The notes: generated by a model from the letters alone, not told the origin. Shown: positions 36,354-46,863, numbered from the stretch's first letter. The stretch is DNA of 64,000 bases from Polytrichum commune (GCA_950295325.1 OX485804.1:61534533-61598532), one strand, 5' to 3'. Program-made: numbers and translations.

Positions 36354-36500
36354 GGCCCTTGCAAAAATCTGCAGACCCCACAAATAAAATAAAACAATGA
36401 GACCAAAAAAGCGTGGAAATGTGGTTTCGGTGACGAGACCACATTCTCACGCCCTTTTTTTTAATATTTTTTTTGAAGCCTGCAGATTTCTGCAAGGGTC
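36354..36500. mobile_element. Fold-back element with nested palindrome (copy 2)
   Basis: Outer inverted arms are ggcccttgcaaaaatctgca (from 36354) and its near-complement at 36480-36500. Nested inside, 36411-36452 is a second copy of the GGTTTCG-CGAGACC palindrome found at 36093-36134, again between gaccaaaa and a T run. A small DNA transposon carrying an older palindromic repeat is one reading. Confidence 0.6.
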
Positions 36501-36539
36501 TTCAAAATCAATATCCAACCTTTGTGCATACTACATAAA

Positions 36540-37010
36540 TCCTATGTGAGTCAGAAGTCAACGTTGGAACCTAGCATAGATTTCAACCTCGGAATCAGAG
36601 ACAAGATTCATCATCGAGTTTGCATTCAGAGTTCAACCTAGGAACCAAGTTCAGAATCTGACATTGGAATCTTACTAAGTACTCATACTCGGAACCACAT
36701 TCCACATCCAATCTCGAAATTGCACAATAGATTTCACAGCGGGTTCGCATTCACAATCTGGCATTGGAATCAAATTCAAACACCAAATTTCTAGTCTCAC
36801 TCAGGATTCAACCTTTAAGTCACATTCGAAGTTTGTCCTCAAAATCACATTCTCAATCCAACCTCGGAATCTCTCTCAGGATTCATCCTGGGATTCAAAA
36901 ATTGAAACTGATTTGAACTTCATTTGAACCTGTGTTGGACTTCAATCACACATTCAAACATATTCAAGCTGACTTGCACATTCAAACTGATTCCACCACA
37001 CTCACACTTT
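36540..37010. repeat. Degenerate short tandem repeat (CAACCTCGGAATC)
   Basis: Variants of caacctcggaatcacattc recur at about 20-45-bp intervals through the interval, with intervening gattca- and ttcaga-type text. It lies directly upstream of a GC-rich island. It is non-coding. Confidence 0.55.
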
Positions 37011-37054
37011 GATTCAAGATCTTCGGGAAAGTGGGGATATGAAGAATTGTACTT

Positions 37055-37423
37055 GTGTTGCGACTCCCCCTCTCTCTCCATCGCCAACTCCTCGCTCTCC
37101 TCCACCATCTTCTTGCACTCCATCGCCTGCTTCCGCCTCCCTGGCCCGCTCATCGCCCTCCTCTGCACCCTTCGAGACGCTCCATTCCCTCCATGGCCGA
37201 ACTCGAGCTTTGCGTGGTCTCCTCCTTCAACTGGTTTAGGATAATGGAACCGGGTTTAGGGTTTAACGGGAGCTTAAGGGTGAGTGGAGGCACTATCATA
37301 ATAACCCCAAAAAATAGGCCCCCTTTGCCCAATGGAATGATCACAATTCCCATCGCAAAACTAGATTTGTGTAACTTGCCACTAATTTGTGCGTTCCATG
37401 CTTTTTTCCAACTAGATTGTTAG
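37055..37423 (+). CDS. GC-rich island with open frame; possible first exon
   Basis: This is the most GC-rich patch in the window. A pyrimidine-rich leader (37065-37190) is followed by ATG at 37193 and MAELELCVVSSFNWF. At 37279 the sequence GGTGAGTGG matches a strong plant 5' splice donor. A telo-box-like run (gggtttagggtttaa) lies near 37254-37268; such boxes are frequent in plant 5' regions. No downstream exon is recognisable, so this may be an orphaned promoter and exon of a gene fragment. The 76- and 106-codon frames in other phases are shadows. Confidence 0.3.
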   Translation: MLRLPLSLHRQLLALLHHLLALHRLLPPPWPAHRPPLHPSRRSIPSMAELELCVVSSFNWFRIMEPGLGFNGSLRVSGGTIIITPKNRPPLPNGMITIPIAKLDLCNLPLICAFHAFFQLDC

Positions 37424-38227
37424 GTTTGGATGCGACTAAAGTATTATCTCCACGGTCTTTTCTAAATGTCCACAATCTTCAAAATGTTGATGTGTCTTGC
37501 GTTGTGTTGCTAACTTTGTCTTCAATATGTATTTCAAAAATGTTTGGTTGTGACATATTAGTTGTGTTTCCATTCTCTTAATTCCCCACTCCCTGGAATA
37601 ATTATGTTCCCTTGTCGCACTCATAGATTTAGCACATATATATATATATATCTAGAGAGAGATAAAATATAGTTTGGTAGAAAAGAAGACTAGCTCAATG
37701 TTCCTTCTACACCTTCTCTATTGTGTAGCATGTTCTATTTTTTGCATTTGCGAGAGTACCTATGGGAGGTTTTGAGTGTTGGTGACAACTCATTTAATGT
37801 GTTTGTCTCTTTTCCATGTTGCTATCAAGACTTCCATGTATACATCTCATTGCATTCAAGGTGAGGGATGCTAACACCACTTGATGTTGTTTAACATCTG
37901 TAAAAATTGAATTGGTTCCTTCCACACGATCTATCTACCATGTATTTGTTTTGTTTTGTTTCCTTTTTCTAAATTGGTTGTTGTCAAAGCTAGAGGTTCT
38001 TTGGGTTTAGGGTTGTTTTTTTTCATGTAAATGGGTTGTGGCGCACATTATTATAAAAGAACTCATGTTAATAATGACACTAATTGCAATCATGGTAGTA
38101 GATTAGGTCATGGCCCATATTTTTTGCAAATTTGTTATTCTCATATTAAATCCAAGTTCAAACATTATTTTTTGAGGAATCTTTTTTATTTAAAAAACAC
38201 GCTAATCCGATACTCACAATACAAATA
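37424..38227. other. No supported gene
   Basis: AT-rich sequence with an (AT)n run at about 37638-37651. Nothing with a motif or partner. Confidence 0.4.
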
Positions 38228-38710
38228 GTGTTGCAAACAAGAAGAAGAAGAGGAAGAAGAACTACGTTCTCTAGTGGAGGCCGAAGTCAATAGATTGTCT
38301 ACTAGTAGAACGTATGTGGTCACATCCAAAAGGATAATGACGTTAGATGTAGAACCACGTTACCCTTTGCAGGGAGTAGACATTGTGTTAGTAATTGATA
38401 ACTATAAATAATACCAATAAGCATGTGGCTATATTTAGTATTAACATCAAGGAGTAGAGTTGTTATTTATGATGAGGTATATGGTTGTGTTTATGGGAAG
38501 GGGTGTACACCAAATCACTAGCTCCATGTTGGTAGGAATGAATAATTACTCCATATTTGGTCTGAGTTCGACTCCAATGGGGTTCGTTTAAGTGGGTATA
38601 GGTGTAAGGTGACTTAGTGTTGCAATATGAAGACAAGCATGAAGTGTGATATCAACCAACGGCCCATCCTAGAGTAATTGCTAATTAAGCTAAAATACCG
38701 GATAGGAATC
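38228..38710 (-). mobile_element. 5'-truncated non-LTR copy (3'UTR and tail only)
   Basis: On the minus strand this segment aligns with the 3'UTR at 50882-51420. Shared landmarks on plus are the AAG/GAA-rich tail (38238-38260), accctttgcagggagtagac with ttagtaa (38360-38396), gagttcgactcc versus gggttcgattcg, and gtgacttagtgttgcaa versus gtgacttggtgctgcaa. The terminal stem-loop has eroded. No coding part remains. Confidence 0.6.
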
Positions 38711-38827
38711 ATATACGTGGAATATGATATGTATTTTGTGGACAATGTCATATCAAAAATAATCTTGATACATAAGAACATGAGTGAGGATGGTCATGTA
38801 TGGAATTTGGGTCTAGGATCATTTAGG

Positions 38828-38832
38828 GTTAT
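38828..38832. repeat. 5-bp target duplication, left, of inverted LTR pair
   Basis: GTTAT immediately precedes TGTTACAG and is repeated at 39476-39480. Confidence 0.6.
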
Positions 38833-39475
38833 TGTTACAGACAACTTTGCATAGAACTTCCCATAGTCTCTAAAGTTAGGTATTAATATAAATAGGTCTT
38901 TTGCTTTACTAGTATAAATAGACCTTTTACTTTAGGTATTGGTATATAATAGAGGGACTCCTCATATTTGCCAACATCATTCTTGGAGCAATCCTCAGTA
39001 TTGCCTTGTTTGTATCTTGTCTAGTTATCAATGTAGTTCAAATATATTTTCTTGAAAGCTATCCTCGTGTACTATTGTATCTCTTATTCTCTAGTTCTTG
39101 TGTCCCTGACTATTTGGTGAGACTGACATTAACAATACTAGCCTAGAGGATGGTAACCTGCAACCTCTAGAATGTTCTAGTATTGGCAATGTTAATCTTG
39201 CCAAACTATCATGAACGTAAAAACCAAAGAACAAAAAGTACAATAATACACAAGGATAGCTTTCAAGAAAATGTATTTGAACTAGATTGATAACTAAACA
39301 AGATACAAAATAAGACAATACCAAGGATTGCTCCAAGACTGGTGTTGGCGAGATTGAGGAGTCTCTTGTCTCGCCTCCTATTATATATTGGTACCTAAAG
39401 TAAAACGCCTATCTATACTAGTACCTAACTTTAGAGACTATGGAAAGTTCTATGCAAGGTTGTATGCTTGTGACA
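38833..39475. mobile_element. Palindromic pair of LTR-like sequences in one insertion
   Basis: Positions 38833-39134 (plus) and 39475-39190 (minus) are ~80% similar LTR-like sequences placed tail to tail. Each begins TG and ends ATTAACA. The plus copy contains tataaatagacc, a TATA-type box, and a terminal TGTTA/TAACA inverted repeat. The 55-bp centre (39135-39189) is itself palindromic. The whole is flanked by GTTAT direct repeats. Both outer ends are therefore U3-type TG ends, unlike a normal retrotransposon, which has one U3 and one U5 end. No internal region, primer site or polypurine tract was seen. Confidence 0.65.
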
Positions 39476-39480
39476 GTTAT
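39476..39480. repeat. 5-bp target duplication, right, of inverted LTR pair
   Basis: GTTAT directly after tgaca, matching 38828-38832. Confidence 0.6.
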
Positions 39481-39533
39481 AGGTTTTCATGACTTCCAAA
39501 TGCAAATTTCCAATGTTATTTTAAGAAACAAAT

Positions 39534-40759
39534 ATGGCATGTGAACAATCCAAATCCATTGTTAACTTGGAGCCCAGTGAAGATGTTGTTTTTGTTTTGT
39601 TTAATTTTGATGACAAAGTTTATCCGACAATTAAATTTTATGATGCAATGTCTTTTCCTTTTGAAAGTATAGCTCATGTTCCTTTAAGATCTCAATAGAT
39701 GTAAATTAAACCCTTACAAACCCTTTATACAAGGGTTGTTTGTTAGGGAGCTCTATCTCAAAATCCACCTTTGCACCCTCTTTCATCCTCTTCAGGGTTG
39801 AATATTGTTGAGGCATTGATACTAACGAAGTTTGGAAAAAGGTCTAAATTTGATCTTACAATTGTTGACTTTGACAACATTAATGTATATGATATCAAGT
39901 ACTTACAACCATGATTTGACAAAGATGTATAATTTGTGTTGTCCCCTATGTCGGTGGGACTTCCAAGCGCGTATGGTTGTTCCATAGATGGCATGGACAA
40001 GATGTGTAATGGACACCCTTGGTGCACAACAAAACAATTACAATCCATAATATTTTTGAATTCTCATCCAAGTGATTATTTGTGTCGGTCACCTCCAGTG
40101 TCCAAATGACAACTATGATTACATGTATTACAATTGGGATGTTTGCAACTATAGTGAATGGATTAGATCAACTCCTAATCCTTGAGAAATCTAGATTGAA
40201 TGTCTAGGGCTTGTATTCATCTAGGTGCATATGACCAACCTATTTCGAATGATACATGTGGTGAGTTATTAGACATGGCTTATCAATGTGTTGCCAAGGA
40301 AGTCATGAAAACACCTACTGTCAAGAACTTTGCAGTGGTAATGATAAGAACAAACAATTATAATTGGCAAACTACCTTATTAAATCTCCATCAAATGGTC
40401 AAGGCACTACATGGCAAGTATGTCTTTGAGGTGGTTATGGATAAATCCATGGTTATTGCCTCTCCAATTTGTCATAAATTTGTGTCAGGTTCAAAATCTT
40501 TTGTTCGTAGTTTGATGGGTACGATGGATAGCAGTATGGCACTCAAAGATCATTCAAGTTTCAATACATTCATGATAGGAAGTTACCAATGTGATCCAAA
40601 GACAAAGTATTTCTCTTCAAAATGTCAATGGACCTTCCAAGGAGTGGTGTGGATTTTGTGAAGTGTATGCAGGTCTTGAAGGGTTTCATGGTGGACAATG
40701 TACATATAATTGGAATGTGGTAGATAGATCTATATGGATGGCCACCGAAATCTACCCAT
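39534..40759 (+). pseudogene. SWIM-type transposase-like gene A, 5' part (interrupted)
   Basis: Coding-like pieces lie in order but in shifting frames. MACEQSKSIVNLEPSED starts at 39534 and stops at 39696. EALILTKFGKRSKFDLTIVD lies near 39810, CPNDNYDYMYYNWDVCNY near 40100, and a 153-codon frame at 40200-40661 contains RACIHLGAY, DMAYQCVAKEV, TPTVKNFAVVM and MDSSMALKDHSSF. The family appears to be a plant transposase-like protein ending in a SWIM zinc finger (compare 46869-48645), perhaps Mutator-like. Multiple frameshifts and stops show decay before the retrotransposon inserted at 40760. Confidence 0.55.
40755..40759. repeat. 5-bp target duplication (left) of chromovirus
   Basis: CCCAT precedes the 5' LTR and recurs at 46864-46868. 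The match extends to TACCCAT if the last two bases of the 3' LTR are counted. Confidence 0.85.
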
Positions 40760-41562
40760 TGTAATGTAACTAGAATTATTAAGGAATATTCTAACTACAT
40801 GTGCCAGTGTGTAAGCAGAAAAAAATGAGAGCTAGACAACTCTCGGTGGAGAATGAATGGAAAGGAGTAAGACAACTCCAGATTGACAACATGTGCACTG
40901 GAGTTAGACAGCTCCGCATTTAGTGCATTGGAACTAGACCATTCCAAGTGAGAACAAGTGCACATGAGTTAGACAACTCTCGATGAGGTGCACAGGAGTT
41001 AGACCACTCCATGGATAAAGCTAGTTGGAATTAGACAGTTCCAACTAGAAGATTGACTAGTTGGAATTAGACAATTCCAACTAAGAGAAAGGTTGGATGA
41101 ACCAAGTTGGAATTAGACAGTTCCAACTGGAATGAAGGATGAATGTATTTAGTTGGAATTAGACAGTTCCAACTAGAAAGAAGAATGGATGAATCCAATT
41201 GGAATTAGACAGTTCCAATTGGAAGAATGGAATTGAGATAAGAGATGAAAGAAGGTTCTAGAAGAACCATAGATAGAAGATTCATAGTAGAACTATGAGA
41301 TAGAGCTATGAATAGAATACTTTTACTATATGTAAATATAGAAAGTAAAAGTAGTGCTTCGGCATAAAAGGAAGCTCGGGGGAGGAGAGAGCATCTTTTT
41401 TGTCTCTCTCCTATGGTCGGGTGGTAGAGCTTCGTTGACCAAACTTTATTTGGTTGCGGTTTGTACTTAGAGGAAGAAATAAAATTGGTGTTGGTTTCAA
41501 TTCTTTACTTTGAGATTTTGTGGTCAAGACACAAATTGCCAACCGGTGAGAGGTTCGTAACA
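40760..41562 (+). repeat. 5' LTR
   Basis: TG...CA ended, 803 bp. U3 contains eleven quasi-palindromic units (40827-41222). TATA-like candidates are tatatgtaaatata (41327-41340) and cataaaagg (41363-41371). A polyadenylation signal AATAAA lies at 41478-41483. It differs from the 3' LTR only at its last-but-one base (CA here, TA there). Confidence 0.95.
40827..41222. promoter_or_regulatory. U3 array of quasi-palindromes around TTAGACA
   Basis: Eleven units each read as a short stem around a core like TTAGACA, for example gttggaattagac followed by agttccaac. Stem sequences co-vary: gagag/ctctc, ggag/ctcc, ggaac/ttcc and ttggaa/ttccaa. Units are spaced roughly 25-45 bp. The same array sits in the 3' LTR at 46128-46523. 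It fills about half of the LTR. Enhancer sites or RNA stems are possible roles. Confidence 0.8.
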
Positions 41563-41565
41563 AAT

Positions 41566-41577
41566 TGGTATCAGAGC
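41566..41577 (+). other. Primer-binding site (initiator Met tRNA)
   Basis: tggtatcagagc, three bases after the LTR, is complementary to the 3' end of plant initiator methionine tRNA. Complementarity stops at the ATG that follows. Confidence 0.92.
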
Positions 41578-41898
41578 ATGTTAGATGCCATGGAGAGTTT
41601 GGAAGAAAGAATTGTGAGAGCGGTGTTGATAGTATTGAGAGAAAACCAAGGTATTCCATTACAAGAGGTCCCACCTCTTCCTGGGGATCCTCCTCCCAAT
41701 TCTCCACCTCCTCCAAGAGAGAATCATGTAGCTACACCACTTGGCTCGAGAGAGGAGGAGTCTAGTTCAACATCATCTCCAAGAAGGCTAGCTCATGGAG
41801 AAGTGGATATTTTGAAAGACGTAAAAAAAATCCAATTAAGCCTAGTTTTGGAGGCCGAAACTGCAAACCAGAAGAAGTCATGTCGTTCATTTCAATAG
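41578..41898 (+). CDS. N-terminal gag segment, separated by a frameshift
   Basis: The reading frame opens at ATG 41578, directly after the primer site (a second ATG is at 41590), and codes for a basic N-terminus, a Pro-rich middle and a Ser-rich stretch. After the A8 run at 41823-41830 this frame drifts and stops at 41898. The main gag-pol frame is already coding-like upstream of its first ATG, back to the A run, in the -1 phase. The protein family clearly continues across the run, so one base has been lost there or a -1 shift is used. The frame start at 41461 lies inside the LTR and is not meaningful. Confidence 0.7.
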   Translation: MLDAMESLEERIVRAVLIVLRENQGIPLQEVPPLPGDPPPNSPPPPRENHVATPLGSREEESSSTSSPRRLAHGEVDILKDVKKIQLSLVLEAETANQKKSCRSFQ

Positions 41899-44800
41899 TG
41901 GAGGATTTCTTCCCTTCAAAATACATTGATGCAGATAAAATCAAAGTCACAGTAATTTTCTTGAAGGACAAAGTTCGGGTTTGGTTTGACACACTGAAGA
42001 GGGACCGAGAAAACAGGGGACTGGGACCTATTGCAGCATGGAGTGAGTTCAAAGAACTATTTCTTCACCAATTTCTTCCTAGCAACTACGGTGAAGACAT
42101 GCGCCAAAAGTTATACGACTTGAAACAAGGAAGTCTATCAGTAACCCAATTCAAGTTAGAGTTCGATAAACACATTGTTTACTTTCCCAATTGGGGTGAA
42201 AGTGACAGAATTGAATTCTTTGTCCGCAACTTAAAGGATTCAATAAGGTTCAAAATTAGTGCTCATAACTTACAGACTTTAGATAAAACTTATAATTTGG
42301 CTATGAACTTTGAGAGAGAAGTCAATAGCAGGATGGAGAGGACAAAAGGTCAATTGGGAAAAAGAACTTCAGAATTTAAATACCCTGCCAATCAAAGCTC
42401 CAAGTTTGCGAAATTTTCCAAGAGTTCTAAACCATCTCAATTTTCAAAGTTCAACCAAGGAAACAAGACGTTGATGCTGAGCAAGGAAGAGCAAGAGGAG
42501 CACGTCAAGAAGGGTTTATGCTTCAGATGTCACAAACCTGGGCACCGGAATTTTGAATGCCCAACAGTCAAGAGGAAGATAGCAGCAATCGAAGTAGAAC
42601 ACGAAGACGGTGATGAGTCAGCTGGTGAGCCAACCAAGGAAGGAGTTCCGAGCATCTCAACAGCAGTCATGAACATGGAGGTGGAACAAGAGCCAACAAT
42701 GCTACAAATCAAAGGATTTCTAAATTCTACCTTTTCTTCGATGATCTTAATTGACTCTGGCAGCACTCATAACATGATGTCAGTTTCATTTGCTCATAAG
42801 TTAGGACTTCCCTTAATTCCTATCAAACCATGTTCAGTATGGTTGCCGAACAATCAACCAAGTTTTATTACTCACCGCGTGTTGAGAGTGCCTGTAAACA
42901 TCCAAGGAGTGGACACTGAAGCGGATTTTGAGGTTTGGGATGGAGCGCGATATGAGGTGATACTAGAGATGGCGTGGCTTAAAGAAGTCGATGCATGGAT
43001 CGCATGCAAAGAAGGAGAAGTGCACGGGAAGCTTCTGAACGGTAAATCTTTTTCTATCAAAGGTAAGAGATCTTTGCCGAACACTCCTACTCTTTCACAT
43101 CTACAAATGAAAAGATGTGGTAGAAAAGGTCATCAAGTATTTTTGATACATATAAGCGAAGTTGAGAATGAATCTAAAGATGACGCTTTGAGTAATAACG
43201 GAGTGAAGATATTCTTGGATGATTTTAAAGATTTATTTCCTGAAGAGTTAAATGAGATACCACCTACTAGAGAGGTTGATCATGCTATTGACCTCATTGC
43301 CAATGCTGCTCCTGTGGCTAAGGCACCATATCGTCATTCTTTAGCTCAAAATGTTGAGCTTAAAAATCAATTAAAGGATTTGTTAAACAAAGGATATATT
43401 AGGCCAAGTAAATCACCTTGGGGAGCTCCTGTTCTTTTTACTAAGAAGAAGGATGGATCTTTAAGATTGTGTGTAGATTATCGGGGTCTCAACAAACTAA
43501 CTATAAAGAACAAGTTTCCTTTGCCCCGCGTTGATGATATTTTTGATCATCTATATGGATCAAAAATATTTTCCAAAATAGATTTGAGAAGTGGATATCA
43601 CCAAATTCGAATAAAAGAATCTGATATTGCGAAAACTGGATTTAGGTCATGTTTGGGTCATTACGAGTATGTGGTAATGCCTTTTGGTCTTACAAATGCT
43701 CCTGCTACATTTATGACTTTAATGAATTCAATATTTCGTGATTATTTGGGTAAGTTTGTACTTGTGTTTATTGATGATATCCTTATATATTCTAAAAGTG
43801 AGGAAGAACACAAACAACACCTTAAACAAGTTTTTGAAATTTTGAGAGAACATAAGTTATACGCTAAACTAAGTAAATGTGTTTTCTTTACTTCGCGTGT
43901 TGAGTTTCTGGGTCACGTTATCTCTGATGAGGGAGTCTCCGTTGACCCTAGAAAGGTTACGGCCGTTGCTGAGTGGCCAATACCAAAAGATAAGACTGAG
44001 GTTAGAAGTTTTTTAGGTCTTGCAAGCTATTATAGAAGATTTGTAAAAGGATTTTCTAAAATAACTGCGCCTATGACCAACTTGCTAAAAGGCAAAAGTA
44101 ATGCGATAGATTGGACCCCGGAATGTGATTCAAGTTTTCAGACTTTAAAATCATTGTTAACCCAAACTCCTGTTTTAACTATTATGGATCCTTTGAAAGG
44201 AAACATAATACTATGTACCGACGCTAGCGATTTAACTATTGGTGCAGTTTTGATGCAAGATAAGAAAATAATTGCTTACGAATCTCGTAAATTGAATTCT
44301 GCTGAGTTGAATTATCCGGTACATGAAAAGGAATTACTAGCAGTAATCCATTCGCTAAAGGTTTGGAGACATTACTTACTAGGGGTAAGGTTTAAGATTC
44401 AAACAGACCATGAGTCTTTAAAATATTTGTCAACTCAACCTCATTTGAGTAGAAGACAATGTAGATGGATGGAATTTTTACAAGAATTTGATTTTGACAT
44501 AGAGTATATTAAAGGAAAAGAAAATGTGGTTGCTGACGCTTTGTCTAGAAGACCGTTAGCAAATGCCATCTCATGCATTAGAAATCCTTTAATGGATGAA
44601 ATTAAAGGACATTATGCTACTGATGATTTCTTTAATCTTTCATTTGAAAGTTTGTCTAAGGAAGCTAGGACCGCAGATGAAATTGAAAAATTTAAATGTT
44701 TTGAAGTGAAAGATGAAATTTTATATTATAATGGTAAAGTTTGTGTTCCCAAGTTTGGAGAACACAGACTCAACATTATAAATAACCTTCATGACATTCC

Positions 44801-46046
44801 AATAGCATGTCATCCAGGGTTTCAAAAGACTTACATGGCGGTTAAGCGTCATTACTATTGGCCAGGAATGAAAAAAGATATTAAAGAATATGTTGAGAGA
44901 TGTTTAAAATGTCAAGTCACTAAAACAGAACAAGTGAAGGACCCTGGATTGCTCCAACCACTTGGTGTGCCTAACTTAAAGTTTGAATCAGTCAGTATGG
45001 ATTTCATTGTAGGATTGCCAAAGACTCAAAGAAATTTTGATAGTATCATGGTAGTTGTGGATAGGTTGACAAAGATTGCTCATTTTATTCCCACAGTTAC
45101 TATTGTTACTGCTTATGGAGTTGCTGAACTATTCATGAGAGAAATTTTTAAGCATCATGGAATTCCACGAGAAATTATAAGTGATAGAGATCGTAAGTTT
45201 GTGAGTGAGTTTTGGACTACTCTATTTAAATTGTGTGGAACTAAGATTAAGTTAAGCAGTGCATATCATCCTGAGACGGATGGACAAACTGAACGGACAA
45301 ACAGAACTCTTGAGGATATGTTAAGGATGTATGTTGGCCAGAGACAACAATCATGGGATAAGTGGTTGCATATGATTGAATTTGCTTATAATGATCATAT
45401 TCATAGTAGTATTGGGGTAAGTCCATTTTATGTTCTACATGGTCAGGAATGTAGAACCCCAATTACACTTTCTACTCCTAATACGAGATTTGAAAGCATT
45501 AATGCTATGATTAGGGAGATGAATGAAATTAGAGAAACGGCAAAGTTGGCTATGAAAAGTGCTCAGGATAGAGCTAAGCATTATGCTGATAACAAAAGAA
45601 TTTTTCGTGAATTTGAAGTTGGTGATAAGGTGTTTTTAAAGGTAGCACCTAATCGATCTGGACTTAAACTTGGCAAGTCAAGAAAGTTATCACCTAGATT
45701 TTGTGGTCCATTTGAAATTTTGAAACGGATAGGCAAAGTAGCTTATGAGTTAAAATTACCAGAGGATTGGAAGATCCATAATGTTTTTCATGTGGGTTTA
45801 TTAAGAAAATATGTGTCTGATCCTAACCATATTTTGCCTGACCTTCCCAAAGTTGCTCCAGAGGGAGAACTTCTTGCAGAACCTGAGAAGATTTTGAAAA
45901 TAGAAAATCAATATCTAAGGAATAAGACTTTCTGTAGATTTTATGTGAAGTGGAAAGATTATCCTGAAGAAGAAGCTTCTTGGGAAAGAGAAGTTGATTT
46001 CAGAAAGGACTATCCTAATTTTGTCATTGAGGACAATGACTTTTAA
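41880..46046 (+). CDS. Gag-Pol polyprotein of chromovirus
   Basis: The 1388-codon frame holds a complete set of domains. Gag capsid-like sequence occupies residues 1-150. A zinc knuckle [14 protein letters not shown] (214-227, CX2CX4HX4C) follows. The protease has DSG at 292-294. The reverse transcriptase has FIDDILIYS with the two Asp at 632-633. RNase H has TDAS (Asp 781), Glu near 816 and TDH (Asp near 843). The integrase has an HHCC region (about 965-1014) and D1041, D1102 and E1138, giving D35E spacing. A GPF motif lies near 1275 and a chromodomain at about 1334-1380. The first ATG falls inside the gag domain because of the upstream frameshift. The stop is directly followed by the polypurine tract. 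All catalytic residues I can identify are intact. The encoded enzymes copy the element RNA and integrate it, and the chromodomain is thought to steer insertion to marked chromatin. Confidence 0.95.
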   Translation: MSFISIVEDFFPSKYIDADKIKVTVIFLKDKVRVWFDTLKRDRENRGLGPIAAWSEFKELFLHQFLPSNYGEDMRQKLYDLKQGSLSVTQFKLEFDKHIVYFPNWGESDRIEFFVRNLKDSIRFKISAHNLQTLDKTYNLAMNFEREVNSRMERTKGQLGKRTSEFKYPANQSSKFAKFSKSSKPSQFSKFNQGNKTLMLSKEEQEEHVKKGLCFRCHKPGHRNFECPTVKRKIAAIEVEHEDGDESAGEPTKEGVPSISTAVMNMEVEQEPTMLQIKGFLNSTFSSMILIDSGSTHNMMSVSFAHKLGLPLIPIKPCSVWLPNNQPSFITHRVLRVPVNIQGVDTEADFEVWDGARYEVILEMAWLKEVDAWIACKEGEVHGKLLNGKSFSIKGKRSLPNTPTLSHLQMKRCGRKGHQVFLIHISEVENESKDDALSNNGVKIFLDDFKDLFPEELNEIPPTREVDHAIDLIANAAPVAKAPYRHSLAQNVELKNQLKDLLNKGYIRPSKSPWGAPVLFTKKKDGSLRLCVDYRGLNKLTIKNKFPLPRVDDIFDHLYGSKIFSKIDLRSGYHQIRIKESDIAKTGFRSCLGHYEYVVMPFGLTNAPATFMTLMNSIFRDYLGKFVLVFIDDILIYSKSEEEHKQHLKQVFEILREHKLYAKLSKCVFFTSRVEFLGHVISDEGVSVDPRKVTAVAEWPIPKDKTEVRSFLGLASYYRRFVKGFSKITAPMTNLLKGKSNAIDWTPECDSSFQTLKSLLTQTPVLTIMDPLKGNIILCTDASDLTIGAVLMQDKKIIAYESRKLNSAELNYPVHEKELLAVIHSLKVWRHYLLGVRFKIQTDHESLKYLSTQPHLSRRQCRWMEFLQEFDFDIEYIKGKENVVADALSRRPLANAISCIRNPLMDEIKGHYATDDFFNLSFESLSKEARTADEIEKFKCFEVKDEILYYNGKVCVPKFGEHRLNIINNLHDIPIACHPGFQKTYMAVKRHYYWPGMKKDIKEYVERCLKCQVTKTEQVKDPGLLQPLGVPNLKFESVSMDFIVGLPKTQRNFDSIMVVVDRLTKIAHFIPTVTIVTAYGVAELFMREIFKHHGIPREIISDRDRKFVSEFWTTLFKLCGTKIKLSSAYHPETDGQTERTNRTLEDMLRMYVGQRQQSWDKWLHMIEFAYNDHIHSSIGVSPFYVLHGQECRTPITLSTPNTRFESINAMIREMNEIRETAKLAMKSAQDRAKHYADNKRIFREFEVGDKVFLKVAPNRSGLKLGKSRKLSPRFCGPFEILKRIGKVAYELKLPEDWKIHNVFHVGLLRKYVSDPNHILPDLPKVAPEGELLAEPEKILKIENQYLRNKTFCRFYVKWKDYPEEEASWEREVDFRKDYPNFVIEDNDF

Positions 46047-46060
46047 TGGAAGGGGGAGAT
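46047..46060 (+). other. Polypurine tract
   Basis: tggaagggggagat between the pol stop and the 3' LTR is the usual plus-strand primer of Ty3/gypsy elements. Confidence 0.9.
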
Positions 46061-46863
46061 TGTAATGTAACTAGAATTATTAAGGAATATTCTAACTACA
46101 TGTGCCAGTGTGTAAGCAGAAAAAAATGAGAGCTAGACAACTCTCGGTGGAGAATGAATGGAAAGGAGTAAGACAACTCCAGATTGACAACATGTGCACT
46201 GGAGTTAGACAGCTCCGCATTTAGTGCATTGGAACTAGACCATTCCAAGTGAGAACAAGTGCACATGAGTTAGACAACTCTCGATGAGGTGCACAGGAGT
46301 TAGACCACTCCATGGATAAAGCTAGTTGGAATTAGACAGTTCCAACTAGAAGATTGACTAGTTGGAATTAGACAATTCCAACTAAGAGAAAGGTTGGATG
46401 AACCAAGTTGGAATTAGACAGTTCCAACTGGAATGAAGGATGAATGTATTTAGTTGGAATTAGACAGTTCCAACTAGAAAGAAGAATGGATGAATCCAAT
46501 TGGAATTAGACAGTTCCAATTGGAAGAATGGAATTGAGATAAGAGATGAAAGAAGGTTCTAGAAGAACCATAGATAGAAGATTCATAGTAGAACTATGAG
46601 ATAGAGCTATGAATAGAATACTTTTACTATATGTAAATATAGAAAGTAAAAGTAGTGCTTCGGCATAAAAGGAAGCTCGGGGGAGGAGAGAGCATCTTTT
46701 TTGTCTCTCTCCTATGGTCGGGTGGTAGAGCTTCGTTGACCAAACTTTATTTGGTTGCGGTTTGTACTTAGAGGAAGAAATAAAATTGGTGTTGGTTTCA
46801 ATTCTTTACTTTGAGATTTTGTGGTCAAGACACAAATTGCCAACCGGTGAGAGGTTCGTAATA
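46061..46863 (+). repeat. 3' LTR
   Basis: 803 bp, offset 5301 from the 5' LTR. It ends TA where the 5' copy ends CA, consistent with one C-to-T change. Counting the TA as target instead would give a 7-bp duplication (TACCCAT) and an LTR ending in GTAA. Confidence 0.95.

Larger units (their letters stand above)
40760..46863 (+). mobile_element. Young Ty3/gypsy chromovirus, full length
   Basis: The element is 6104 bp with 803-bp LTRs that I found identical by eye except for one terminal base. It has a plant initiator-Met tRNA primer site, one long gag-pol frame ending in a chromodomain, a polypurine tract and 5-bp target duplications. Domain order is gag, protease, RT, RNase H, integrase, chromodomain (Ty3/gypsy). 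It inserted into decayed gene A. LTR identity implies a recent insertion. The clade (for example Galadriel, Reina, Tekay or Tcn1) is not resolved by reading alone. A frameshift in the N-terminal part may make it non-autonomous. Confidence 0.97.

Noticed and set aside
38226-38630. 11-bp match tagtgttgcaa at both sides of the truncated non-LTR copy as a target duplication
   Set aside because: The right-hand match lies inside sequence that still aligns with the 51-kb 3'UTR, so it is probably internal.
40760-46863. Retrovirus with an envelope gene
   Set aside because: The pol stop is followed immediately by the polypurine tract and 3' LTR, leaving no room for a third gene.
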